A DNA stretch of 64,000 bases, taken from the NCBI RefSeq assembly GCF_041260155.1, contig NC_091933.1:22908599-22972598 (forward strand). Reading direction: 5' to 3'. Positions 42,870 through 54,273 of this stretch are shown here, piece after piece. The DNA is from Ptychodera flava. Taxonomy: Eukaryota; Hemichordata; Enteropneusta; Ptychoderidae. How positions within the stretch are numbered: the stretch's first letter is position 1; every line of letters begins with the position of its first letter. The notes under the pieces were generated by a model. That model did no database searches, had not been told where the DNA came from, and saw only the letters and a list, made by a program, of their open reading frames with translations. Made by a program: the position numbers and the translations under genes.

Positions 42870-45800
42870 TTAATTATAGGCGTATATACCTCCACTCTTC
42901 TGGGCGACTGCAAAGTGCCGACCATGGTCGACAGCTGAGCGGCTTTCTGGGCAGGCGGATCCCGCACACGATACTGTCTGCGATGTAGCCACGGACCAAT
43001 AAGAGTCCTTGTCAGCGCAGTGGGCGGCAATGACGTCACTTTCAGCATACACGTCGTCGATTGCATCTTCGCTGACTTCCATCTTTTCAATTATCACTTC
43101 GTCTGAATTGGGAATCTCATCCTGTTTAATTACAAAGTTTCCTGCTTATGAAATATGTGTAAAGTAAACTAGGTACGTTCATGTAAAAGGGAATTTCATT
43201 TTTTTTAAGTTCAATCACTCGTCAGACTTCAACCTTCAGATAATTCCCCGTAGGGTCGTAAAAGTTATTTCTCATCATAATATTTAAAAACATTATATTG
43301 TAACGAGAGGTCTTTTTAAATTTCATTCTTGCACTCCCCTCCCTCATTTGATGATATATGTGTGTCTTTATGAGCTCATGACCAAACTAGTTATACAAAA
43401 GCGGTACAACTAACAGGAATATTTTCGTGAAGCAGTAATTCAAACTCTCAGCTAAATAATTCATGTTTTGTAGTGTCCAACCGGATCTCGTGAGCAACAG
43501 TTGATCACATTACACGATGTTTTGACTTTTGGACAGCCTTCAATCAGGGACATTTAGTTCAAACTTCTAGTTCACAGTTGCATAGACTCACAGACAGTAG
43601 AAGCTCCTACTATCTATTATGGACTTAACGTAGTGTAGTTTTACCAACATATGCAAACAAAAAATTGATACAGCTAGTCCACCCAGAGAGGCAGAGATCA
43701 GAAATGTCACTTTTCTTTTGAGGGCGATCTATAAATCTAAAGGGGCAATCTTCAATCCCTGATTCCCGCATTGGTGGTTGTTGACGTTATGATTATGTCC
43801 TTTGTTCTCCTTTGAAATGTGTGCACGGTTAGTCAACATGCTTAGAACACAATCTGGAATTAATTTTGGAGAATTGCATCTTTATATTGTTAACATTTCT
43901 CATAGATGAAAGTTGTAATGTTATAAATTACTCAGAAACAAGTGTATTGCAAGAAAAAAAAACAGATGAACTTACATTTGCAGATTAAACCAACCTTACT
44001 TCACTATCCAATTATCCCAAATTAGTTCCAATCGTGTTTCAGAGATAAAGCTAACAAAAAACCTCCCCTTTAAACATAACTATCGCGTTTGTTCGATTGT
44101 CAGGAACGTATTGAGTTAGAGGATGAAGGGAGCATGCGCAGATCATCCAAATATTTTTTGAGAAGAGGATGGCCTACTCACCGAAGAATGTGAATCCATG
44201 AAGCTGTTCAGTTCTCCCGGAGTTACTTCGGTGTTTGCGTCGTATGTAGAAAGGAGGCACACAGAGTTCTGAACGTCCACTAAAGCGTCTAATTTCTGTG
44301 AAATCACAAAATTGATTATTAACTTGGCAAACTAAATTCATCGTCGGGTTTGTATAGATGACTTAACCCACACCAAAACACACCCACTCAAAGAACCAAC
44401 CCTGATTTGTTGCGATTGAATTGAGATGGGGGACGGCAGTCAGCAACAATTGAATTGAGTTTGGTTTTTTTACGTTCTACTGTATCTAATCAAAACGAAG
44501 GGTTTCTTTAATTCTCAAATACAAAAGATTCGGAATTTTGTATGGATATGTAATGCCAATCGCGTTGAGCGGAGCTAGCGCACTTCCACACAAAATCGTG
44601 GCTTACTTTGTCTCTGACGAAGTTTGACTAATACACATCGGCATCATTTAAAAAGTCAGCTTAGAGCAGACACCTCTAATGTATCACTGTCCACGCCTAA
44701 ATTTGAAACAGCAAATAAGATTATCAAAACTGAATATGAAAAGAAGATCACAACAAATTTCTTTGAACAGTTTATTTGAAAGTTGTGATTTTCTATTGAA
44801 GTAAAAAACGATCGTCTGACATGTATGGAATCTATGGAATGTAGCCAAGCAAACCTTTCTCTGAGAAGTTGAGAAACTTAGGGGTACTTTTTCAAACAAG
44901 TAGCACCATACACACAATGTGACCCATGTATCAGACGCCATGGCCGCGATGCATGTATCTGTAACCCCTTTGCCTACCATGGTAATCACACATTTCATTC
45001 GCCCTTCCACACAGCTTCAAGCCCGTACCTTATTTACGTCGCGCACTAGGTAAGGAATTCCAGCCGGCACATCTCCGCTTGACTTTGACCCAACCATGAC
45101 CTTAGCGTCACCGCTGGAGTTTGTGAAGCCGGTCCTGTAAATCTCTTCACCGTTTGCGACACTCACTGCAATCGAGCCTTCAAATGAACTGCCGTCCATG
45201 CCTTTCACTTCGATGGAGTATCGCTACCAATAAAATGGTCAAATTGTTTATGTCTGGCCAATTTTTTGCATCATTAAATTGACTAAAGAGTTATAACCTC
45301 ATTGATTATTCTGTAGATTCATGTAGAATTGAAACGTAATTTTAATGTAATAGTTATTGTTATTTGATTGAAATTTCAGGTTTTGGGTTCCACTCTGTCA
45401 TTAAAATCTTCCCTTGGTCAACTGCGTTCTCATCACAGGCGTGCTGTTTACTGTTTTTTTTGTATAAGTGTAGTTTATGCCAACGTTCTCTTCAGCACGC
45501 CTGTGGTTCTCATGTATATCTCCAAGATCACACAAAGTGTTGCCAAGATAAATGCATGTTTTTACGTCACACTGAACCAAAAGATTTCTAACGTCGCCGG
45601 TGTCATTGCTGTTTCGATCAGGGCTTTCGTTGTAATTAACTTGGTGCGCACTATCTCACGATGTAGTTGCCTGGAAGGCAAAAGATGTATGCCCTGGTAT
45701 GAAGTCAGAGTGCTTCAGGTGACCAGATATGAACTGAATTGCCTCGCGTGCACATTTTGTAAAGTACTTCTTGGGGTATTGGCTTTTATGACATTACATT

Positions 45801-48666
45801 GTTTTTATTCCCGAAATTAATCCAATCTATCTAAATTTGACATTATCCCCACTGTATTACGCAATGAAAAAAAAGAAAAGAAACCATTTGAAAAATTATG
45901 ATCCAACAATATCTGTCGATGCAAGTGCAAATGGCTGAGCAGGCTCTTAACTGGCAGAGGTCGCGTTTGCGTATAAATTCTGCATATTTCACATATAATT
46001 GCCATGTAGAACGAGTTGACCTACTTCACAGTATCTCAATGCGCCCAAAAACGATACAATCATCTGTGCTGCGCCGTGTAGCAGCAAAATGAGTTCGTGA
46101 CCTTTGAAGTACGCGTTTCAAAAAATAAATACCCATGGGAACCTGCTCACCACGCCACGCAACTCATGTACAGCTGACTATGGTGCACTTGTCAGGCGAT
46201 GGTCGATGATTCTGGTTATTGCCTATATTGTCAAGTTCAATGCCTAATTTACGGAAACACGATCCGCTATCTGCGGACTACGTGCTGAAGTACATTGACT
46301 GTTCATGTCAACGATCGTTTCTCCCTCTGCAGAGTTTCTGTATCCCGTTCAACAACGCTGTACCTCGATCACACGATAGTGACGCTATGTAGCTGTGCAG
46401 TATTGAAACTTATCATAAAATGGCCACCTCGTCTAACAGTAACACCACAGTCCCTATAGAGGGACTGTGGTAACACGTATTGTCAGGATTATCGTACGGA
46501 AAAAAGACTGCAAAACTAAGACTTATGAATCTTCATCAGAATTGAACACATCATGATTGTACACGAGTATCAACCGTGAATGCACGTTGAGCTCGGCAGT
46601 TACACAAGCATGGTACGCTACATGCATAGCCCTACGAGTATGGCGACAGTGTCCGGCTTTGGCTACGCCGGGGGGCTACGCCGCCTACCGGAGGTGGGAG
46701 GCGGCGTAGCCAAAGCCGGACACTCTCGCCATACTCGTACGGCTAGCTACATGCACTGCCGCGATGCCGATCGTATGCATTCCAAGGCCTATCCCGGAAT
46801 TTGTTTCACAAACAACCTCAAAGGAGAGCAAACATACTTCTATGGACAATGACGAATACGTTTCTTGGCGAAGCAAAATCAAAACAGTGCAGCAGTACAT
46901 GAAGTAGGTCATGGCCTTGGACTCTGTGCACGAACCTGATTGGACACTTCAATACCTTTGACCCAAAGTTATTATTCATCAGCACTTCCATGCCATGAGG
47001 CTAGGTAGAGAACGTATTACGTACGCAGTGTACGCTGTGTGTTAGGAACGCACACAGGGAATGCACAGCGTACACTGCGTACGTACGCAGGCTAGCGAGA
47101 GAGTTGCCGACATCGACGGTTATTTACGAAAAAAGAATAAAAGACTGGCATTTTTGGAAGCGATCGAGTAGCTGCGGTAGGCAGGGATACGACTTGGGCC
47201 CAAGAACGCTGAATTTCGGCAGTAATTTGGCTTTTACGTCAAGTCCAAAAATGGATTTGAAGTCACCAACTCTACGTACGGGTCTTTGCAGGGCTGTGGT
47301 GAGCGGGGCTATTAATAGCTGTAGCGGAACACACAGCATCGTACGCAGGGCTAAGAACGTATGTACTCATTTCTGGCGATCGAGCAGCGAGGGAACAATC
47401 AATTACCAAGGATGAAGCTAATTTGCAAAACGATATTTTATCTTGAATAGTGAGTTGAATGAGTAATAAAATATCATATTTTTAATGTTCAATACGAGGT
47501 TGAAACACGGAGGGACCGTGGTTGAAACCAGAGCTATCCAGCTGTAGCCAACCTGGACAAGCACATTTCACAGCGCCCTCAAACAGTCGATTGTTTTCAC
47601 TTGTCATACGCGGCGTAACAGAAAAATTAAAACTTTCATAACTTCATTAATATCCAAGCCACGCCCACCAAAACCTTTTCAGTTCTAGCCATTTGAATTC
47701 TGAAGATGTCTACCAAATTTGACTGAAATACGTTCAGCCGTTTTTGAGAAAATGGACCAACAGACAGACAGACACACAGACAGACATCGCTGGGACATAA
47801 CCTCGCTGCGCGCATGCGCACGCGAGGTAAAAACGCAGCTTATAAACTTTACCTTATATTGCGAGACATCAACATCTTCATCGCCATCGCTGTTATCTAG
47901 CACTCCAGTTGAGAGAACACAGACGACAGCCACCAAACCAACTACCATCAGTGAACTCAGGATGGCACCGACCTTGAACTTACGAGTCTTGAAGAGAGGG
48001 ATTGCTTTTTTGTCATTCCCCGGTTCGATCTGTAATTTCAAAAGAGTCCATGTCAAAAAATCTTAGACCCTGTAGTTTGGTTATCATACGGACCGAAAAA
48101 AATGTACCATTCGCTCTCATCAGGAGAATATGATATATACGAAACCACAAAACGCACGTAAGTTGTTGTATACCCTAAATGAAAGGTCGTGTGCGCTTTT
48201 GGGGATTCTGTTCTCTACCAAAGCTGAGGAGTATGATCGTCCGTACCGTCAGCCCTTGGGCCTATAGACATCGGCTAGCAACCTCATGTGAAAAACTTAA
48301 TGTTTGAAGAGTTGAACACAGTCGTATCGAAAAATTGACATTTGAATTCAACAAATATTAGGGATCAAAGATGATTCCTTTCCCCTAAATATAGAAGAGG
48401 ATACGTGTGTTATAAATAGGGACTGGACAGAAATTACAGGGGGAGGGCCGATGTTTTTCACAAGCATACCATTCAGATCAATTTCAGTGTCCATTCTTAT
48501 CCTGTTTTGATAGTAAACTAAAATGCATGTCTGAAAACATTGGCACCATAATGAAACACCTGTGTTCACAATACAGTAATTTTCGACTACTGTTACGATG
48601 TACACTTACGCTAGTTAGTTGATCCAAGCTTTGGCTCATCGTGTTGACAGACTTCTCTGGGTCCAT
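42870..48666 (-). CDS. BRICHOS-domain type II membrane protein, copy A (264 aa)
   Basis: Exons 48666-48610, 48029-47853, 45223-45029, 44295-44182 and 43121-42870 are all phase 0 with GT/AG borders. The start MDPEKS is used because the two copies stop sharing a frame just upstream of it. Layout: short cytosolic tail, basic KTRKFK then one membrane segment (about residues 40-62, GAILSSLMVVGLVAVVCVLS), acidic linker (DNSDGDEDVDV), then a BRICHOS domain (about 79-225). The family's invariant Asp (D140 in VRDVNK) and paired cysteines (C156 in NSVCLL and C216 in IAAHC) are present. LVRDVNKKLDALVDVQNSVC resembles the corresponding ITM2/Bri stretch. A 40-residue tail after the domain has two more cysteines (CAGSAC). 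The family folds in the secretory pathway, where BRICHOS chaperones the adjoining peptide; the client here is unknown. No furin-type site was seen. Confidence 0.85.
43478..43505. promoter_or_regulatory. Intronic copy of the BRICHOS upstream motif
   Basis: TCCAACCGGATCTCGTGAGC followed by AACAG, in intron 4 of gene A, differs by one base from the sequence just upstream of its own TATA box (48759-48783). The equivalent site in gene B is not conserved. Function unknown. Confidence 0.4.
43846..44040. mobile_element. MITE with AACACGATTGG ends, copy 2
   Basis: A diverged copy in reverse orientation to 56966-57178. The right end reads AATTAGTTCCAATCGTGTTT and the left end AACACAATCTGGAATTAATT. The internal order (AAGTGT, then TTTGCAGATT) matches. 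It lies in intron 4 of BRICHOS gene A. Confidence 0.7.
46444..46471. repeat. 28-bp palindrome ACCACAGTCCCT...
   Basis: ACCACAGTCCCT pairs with AGGGACTGTGGT around a 4-bp centre, and TAAC flanks one arm and AACA the other. It lies inside the pearl-like element of gene A. Confidence 0.85.
46627..46745. mobile_element. 119-bp hairpin element with exact 10-bp target duplication
   Basis: The arms are exact over about 43 bp (TAGCCCTACGAGTATGGCGA... and complement, one or two mismatches) with a 31-bp GC-rich spacer. The exact direct repeat GCTACATGCA abuts both ends (46617-46626 and 46746-46755), which proves insertion. It is related to 1792-1866. Long inverted ends with 9-11 bp duplications are typical of Mutator-like elements (inference). 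Confidence 0.9.
47012..47089. mobile_element. Hairpin element TACGTACGCAGTGTACGCTG
   Basis: TACGTACGCAGTGTACGCTG near 47018 pairs exactly with its complement ending near 47085. The flanks GGCTAGGTAGAGA (46999) and GGCTAGCGAGAGA (47090) look like a 13-bp target duplication with two changes. Confidence 0.75.
48419..48514. mobile_element. Short insertion with GGGACTGG end, gene A intron 1
   Basis: About 95 bp present in copy A and absent at the same place in copy B. It starts GGGACTGGACAGAAATTACA followed by a G-rich block, the same terminus (inverted) as the elements ending at 50618 and 54273. Confidence 0.6.
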
Positions 48667-48749
48667 ACTTGTACGCTTGAAACCGATATCGACGACAGCA
48701 AAGGTGAAACAGTCGGTGGTATACCAAGATTCACTGGACATCTGTCGCA

Positions 48750-48757
48750 TTATATAG
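48750..48757 (-). promoter_or_regulatory. TATA box, BRICHOS gene A
   Basis: ACTATATAATG on the minus strand, about 85 nt upstream of the start codon, with an inverted CCAAT box (GATTGGACC) about 35 nt further up. Both are conserved in copy B, so the first exon likely starts near 48720. Confidence 0.65.
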
Positions 48758-50297
48758 TCGGTCCAACCGGATTTCGTGAGCAACAGGTCCAATCAAAGCC
48801 CATTATAAAAATAATTTCTCAAATTTGAGCTTGCTGTCAACATTGTAAATTCCCCCGCTAACCAGAAATATAAGTTTCCATATTTAAATGGAAAAATGCA
48901 TTCCTGCAGAACATGACAACTTTGACATCCCTGCTTTACACGCAACCTGAGCTCTTTACAAAGAGGTCTGCATTTGTTGGAGGATAGAGTAAACTTGACT
49001 TTTGTGTTGGGGAAGTCGGCCGTTTGATATATCACGGGCCGCGGGCTTAACTCACAATGTGCAAGAATTTCGTTTGTTAGGAGATCCTGCGATATTTTAT
49101 CAGTCTGATTGACTTTTTAAAAACAATAAAATTATGAAGCTTAATAGCTTTCGGAAAGAGGGAGATAAAGAAACGTTCGCATTGAAACTCTACTCTTGGC
49201 ATTTAGAAATGTAAAGTGAAAGTTGCCTGTTCGTAGAATTGTAGCCTTACATAGCTACGGGCCCCTAGTTGTCTGAGATGTATGGTCAAAGAATCTAGGC
49301 TTCTTGAAAAATACTATGATTTCTTTTTGCAACATGACAGTTGAATTTGGAGTCCCTGATTCTGTTACGAACTCTGTGCCATATGTTTTCCACATGTATT
49401 GGCTAATCAACGCCGCGTGATTATTAAATTGAGCAGTTTATGACTCTGAGCAGGTGGTGAATGACACGACCGAATATTTGAAAGTAAACATGTCAATGCC
49501 ATAATAGAGTAACCTTGAGTGAGAATACTCGACGGAAACCAATGGCCCATACAGTTTTACTAGTATACCTGTACAAATTAAAGCCTGTAGCTGTCGCGCT
49601 ATCGGGAACTTTCCAAGGGCTCCATTTTTGCTGTAAAAATGCATTAATAATAATTACTTGTGCCTTGTTTGTTGAATAAGTATTCACTGAAGAGCTACAA
49701 AATTATGTTCATAGTGTCATTTCAATGTTGTGCAGTGGGTTGACAGATCAGTGCAAAAATAAAACAACAAAAACCTGTTTAACGGGTGAAAACACTGCGC
49801 AAGTGCAAATTAAAGCATCTTTCTGTTGCTCGCGTTATGGCTTTTTTACACTGTTTTATCCCGATTTTCCGCTTTAAATAGGTTGGTTTTCTAAAATGAA
49901 GCAACGGTCACAATGATGTTTTGCAGATTTTTATCATATTTATGTTGTCAAGCGTATAAAAAATAACCTTACTACTATAAAGAATGTAATGCACAGCCAT
50001 GAAAGTCTATTTTCAGCAAGATACATATGAAAACAATGTTAAGTTTATTTGCACAAACAAATGCTAGTGTATAGTATTTATTTGTGTGAAGCGGCATGCA
50101 GATCAGGAGATGGATCTAAGCGCGCTAAGCTCAGCCGATCAAAACTGATACCTGTCTCCTTGAAATCTACAAAGAATAGATGACGGCAATTTATTTGTTT
50201 TCTTTTGTTTTCAATAACCTGGTCTATCTCTGAAGGAGCATCTATGGGCGACCATTAAAAAACACAGAATGACTGTTAAAATATAAATGTATTTAAA

Positions 50298-50299
<2 letters not shown>

Positions 50300-50344
<45 letters not shown>

Positions 50345-50345
50345 C

Positions 50346-50434
<89 letters not shown>
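50300..50434. repeat. (AT)n microsatellite
   Basis: About 135 bp of AT dinucleotides with a few interruptions (TTTCTATATATAC near 50341). Confidence 0.97.
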
Positions 50435-50440
<6 letters not shown>

Positions 50441-50462
50441 TATGTCCACCTTTTGTTTTACA

Positions 50463-50618
50463 GTTGTCCCGTGCGGGGGGGTCACCCTGTTTTCGAAATT
50501 TGGAATAGGGGGGTCACCCTGTTTTCAAAATTTGGAATAGGGGGAGTCAGCCACTTTTTGACGGCGGCAAAAAATAATCCACCCCCCCACCCCCGGGCCG
50601 AAGAAACTGACCAGTCCC
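50463..50618. mobile_element. G-run repeat fragment ending CCAGTCCC/TTA
   Basis: Two direct copies of GGGGGTCACCCTGTTTTC-AAATTTGGAATA are followed by a C-rich block and the terminus GACCAGTCCC beside TTA. The same terminus and G-run style occur at 54273 and, inverted, at 48419. Only one end is recognisable. Confidence 0.55.
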
Positions 50619-52655
50619 TTAGGAATCATGACGAAGTTTTATCGATAACATACGTCGGGGAAACAGAATAAATACGGATTGCCATCGATGAAGTAAAAAT
50701 ATCATTGATTTTTGCAATCTTTGCCAGAGGTGAATGATTGACAAAAATTTTAACTTTGATATTGAGTGCTTAACCTCGAGAGGGGTTGTGTTGGAAGATT
50801 TCACTGCATAGTCATGGACAGTCATGTCGCGCCCTGAATGACAAGTCCAACTCCTGTGATTTCTCTGCTACGACTCTCTGTCATATTTCTCATAGATTTG
50901 TCATTAGGAAGGCAGAATCTCAACTTTTGCATTTGTACTGATTCGTATTGAAGGGAATTTCTTCGGTTCAAAGGAAATACGGTGTTTTCAAGCGGGTTCG
51001 AAAGAATGAAAATACTTAAAATACTTATCCTGTCGTTGATGGCGCACTCTTGAGCTCGAGGCAGGTCATCCATAAACTCTTTGACCCTATCCATGCCATG
51101 ATTCATGATACATGTAGCTACTGGTATAAATCATACTTAAAAAGCGACAATTGTAAAAAAACATTGCTTCATGTGTCATCATCACTAAAATAATCATGTT
51201 TCACAGGAGTGATGCTGCACTCCAATCGAAAGTTTCTTGCAGAGTTCAGGGGTAAGGTGGTCGGTCATCAAAGGAATGCAATTTGATCGGCCACCTGCTA
51301 AAATACACGTAATTCCGGTAGCAAAACAACTTCCTCTAGCCCAATGTGCACTGTCTCAGAAGTTTTTTGCCAATGATTGGCTGAAACCCATTTTTTATTG
51401 AAAGTTACTTCCAAATAGCCATTTAGGTGGAGAATAGCCATAGTGGTAGAATAAGATACATTGATGTAAATAATGACAGTCTACCAATCAGGTATAACCT
51501 TAGGAGTCGCTGCACATTGCCCATGTTCATTGCGTTTCTGTGACCATATGGTTCTTTCACTCAAATATTTTGAAATTCAACTTTGCTGAAACTTCATGCA
51601 TGTGTAGCATAAAGTTCCTGCTGATGTGCAGTGTGCTCGGAAGGTTACATCTGATTGGCCGATTGTCACTATTCACAGCAACTTAGGAAGTCTTTTTGTA
51701 TTATTTTCTTATAACGGCAAGATTCAGCCATCTAATTGGATATCAGCCACCTAGTCGCTGCATATCAGCCTAAAGTTGTACTGATAGTTTGAAATGAAAA
51801 TGACTTGGTGTAAGTGCAATGATACATTCTGGGCATACAGTTCTGCAATAATTACTCTGTTTAATCTGGATAACAAGTTGATTTTATTCCACTCACTGGG
51901 TGACAACAGTATTACTGAATATTTCATATTCAACATTGACATCAAAATGTGTATTTTGACAAAGACAATATTCACATTGGAAATACCATCGCTACCTCCA
52001 TGTGATATTCATGGGTGTGCTTACATTTGAACATGGAATTCACATAAAAAAATGGGAACAAACAAATTCAGCTCTTTTTTGACAAAATTTGAGAAGCTAT
52101 TATCTAAACCATGTCTTTTAGACAAAGAGCACAAGGGTACAAACAACTTCCTATGCAAACATCTTTGAATGAACAATGTTATTATACGTTTACCTGATTT
52201 TTTCCCCTCTTAGCTTGTGACCTTGTGATCTGTTCAAATACCATTTACCGTCAAATCACATTGAAGAAATCAAAGTATCACATAGTTATCTACGGACTAC
52301 AAATGTCTGAATACCTCACAAGCAAACCTTGGAACAGAATTATCGACAGAGACTGACTAAAATACTTTTTATAAAAAGTGCGGAATCTGAGACAATTGCA
52401 CTCAGCAGAAGACTGCATTTTTATATTTGAAATATTTTGTGAGTTCACATGGTGGTGTAATCTTGCATCCTGTTCAGAAATGGCTATTATTATCATACTT
52501 TGGACAAAGCAATTTTTGTCAACATTTTACAGTACTATCTTGTCAATGCACCAATTATAAAAATATTCATTGCCAACATTTTAATACTTTAACAGTGCAA
52601 TGGTCATGCTGCTTGACACTTGAATTAAAAGAATCTGTACTAGATATGTACCAAG

Positions 52656-52988
52656 TTAAAGGGACAAAGTTGCTCATTTTTGGCATTATTTGCCATTTAA
52701 ATTTCTTTTGATAGATCAGTCTCACTGAAATATTGCTATTGCAATTCAATTGTCACCTTTTATAAGACACATTAACATGTGAAATTTACTATGTTACGAT
52801 TTTTTTGGACATACCTTAAATTAAATTGTTACGTGATAACATGTCATATCCATGCATGCACATGAGTTGAGCTGTGACAACCAGAGATTGCAATTGAGCC
52901 CATTTCAGTGAGCAGCAGAAAAGCATATATTCAACAGAAAGTAAAATGACCAAAATTTTGTCAAAAATGAGTGACTTTGTCCCTTTAA
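52656..52988. mobile_element. TTAA-flanked MITE with AGGGACAAAG ends
   Basis: TTAAAGGGACAAAGTTGCTC at the left and GAGTGACTTTGTCCCTTTAA at the right form about 28 bp of inverted ends inside a TTAA duplication. The 270-bp centre is AT-rich and non-coding. This is a second piggyBac-style family, distinct from the GGTAG family. Confidence 0.88.
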
Positions 52989-54049
52989 TGGCCAATGAAA
53001 ATGGCTAAATTCCATGTTTGTTGTTTTGTTATTTTGCCTGTCAGTCACTGTAATTTGAAACAATGGTGTATGGACAAAGTGTTGTCGGTTTTGTTGTTGT
53101 TTACTTTGCAGGTCAGAGTTATATAAATTCATAAAATTTCAGAAGTTTACTGAGAAAATGGTTTCATTTTTACTATACAAAATTTATAAATGGTAAAATT
53201 AATTTAGATGTATGATTGAACAAGGATATCAGACCCAATACTTTACAGTATTCTAAATGTGTGTTCAGACTTGCTGTCAAATCTCTGACCTGGCAATTGT
53301 CTGAGTTTGCTGGAAAAAAAAGTGCGCTGTACCACAAGCTTGTTAAAGGGACTGCAAAAGACCTGGCGAGGAAGTTAAACAAATTTTTTGCAGTAAAAGA
53401 GGACAGGAGCTGAATATTATTTTCAGAATTTTTCAGTATTTTTTGCTGTATTTTAGCATGATATGCTCAGTATTGATTCAGTTTGTCAGCATATAAGCCT
53501 GATCATACTTGAGCAGTGGTGTCATTTTTTGTGTCCAGTGAAGTCTTAAAACTGTTTTTGTGGTTCGTTCCACAATTACAAGTGTGCTGACAAAACGGAG
53601 CATTTCATCAAACTTGTGCAGAAAATTAAACAATGAATTAATTTAATCATAGAGTTTATCCTAAGGTGTTCCCCAGAAAAAATCCACCCATACCACACTG
53701 GAAACAAGAATACCAGTACTCTTTTATCTGGTGATTGGTTTACTAAGTTTAAACAGTGTAAGAGTTAAACAGTATATTAAACCATTATCATAACAATTGA
53801 AATGCATAATCGTGTAGGCAGAGAAATCAGGGGTGTCCCTTTTATTAAAAGTACTGAATAATCTGTAGCATAGAATTATCCAGATTTTTGTCTACAAGAT
53901 TAGTTTTTAATAACCATGCTGGTCAAATGTGACTGACGCCGATTCATTGAAAGTATTCTTAGGTAAGGCTGACATCCATATCTAGACTTGTTCTTGTCAC
54001 AAGCAGAAGCAAATAAAAAAATTGCAGGCATCCTTTGCTGGTGTCCATC

Positions 54050-54273
54050 TATACTGCCCTGTGTTGTAAATCCCCACCTCAATTTTTGAACGTCGAAGAT
54101 TCGATCAATTTGTAATATTCTATTTTTTTGAAACTGGCGGAGGGTCACAAATTTTTCAGCTTTACTTTGGGGGAGGGTCATAAATTTTTGGACAAAATTT
54201 TGGGGGAGGGTCATGATTTTTTGGCCACTCTCTTGCGAAATCCCCCCGGCCCTGCTAATTTACGTCCAGTCCC
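54050..54273. mobile_element. G-run repeat fragment ending CCAGTCCC at the unit B boundary
   Basis: Three spaced copies of GGGGGAGGGTCA-(C/T)(A)AATTTTT precede CCCCCCGGCCCTG and the terminus ACGTCCAGTCCC, next to TTA at 54274. Similarity to unit A begins at exactly this TTA, so the insertion sits on the left boundary of unit B and may hide the original end. Confidence 0.6.

Larger units (their letters stand above)
45723..47835 (+). mobile_element. Helentron-associated/pearl-like element in BRICHOS gene A, intron 2
   Basis: Intron 2 is 2.6 kb in copy A but only 0.48 kb in copy B. The extra 2.1 kb starts CCAGATATGAACTGAA and ends GCGAGGTAAAAACG. Before the end come the TTTGAC...CAGCCGTTTTTGAGA motif, a short CAGACAGACA run, ACATCGCT and a terminal hairpin (CCTCGC...GCGAGG). 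The insertion in gene B at 56628-58493 has the same start, motif order and end. This layout is that of the pearl/HINE elements of invertebrates. Hairpins are nested inside at 46444, 46627 and about 47012. No Rep/helicase frame was seen. Confidence 0.75.
40761..49210. repeat. Tandem duplication unit A (contains BRICHOS gene A)
   Basis: Similarity to unit B starts at TTACGGAAAGTAAGTTTTTA (40761 and 54274) and runs, with insertions on each side, to CTACTCTTGGC (about 49205 and 63533). The unit includes the 3' flank, all five exons and about 540 bp upstream of the start codon. Exons are nearly identical; introns and flanks carry many substitutions and indels. The units are in direct orientation, 5.06 kb apart. 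Confidence 0.9.
49211..54273. other. Spacer between the two BRICHOS duplication units
   Basis: No gene was recognised. It holds an (AT)n array (50300-50434), a G-run repeat block (50463-50618), a TTAA MITE (52656-52988) and a second G-run block ending at 54273. The rest, including 50620-52650 and 53000-54040, is AT-rich text without a pattern I can name; short frames there have no recognisable content. Confidence 0.65.

Noticed and set aside
48484-48792. N-terminal extension of BRICHOS protein A upstream of MDPEKS
   Set aside because: The frame is open upstream in copy A but not conserved in copy B, and it would overlap the TATA box region.
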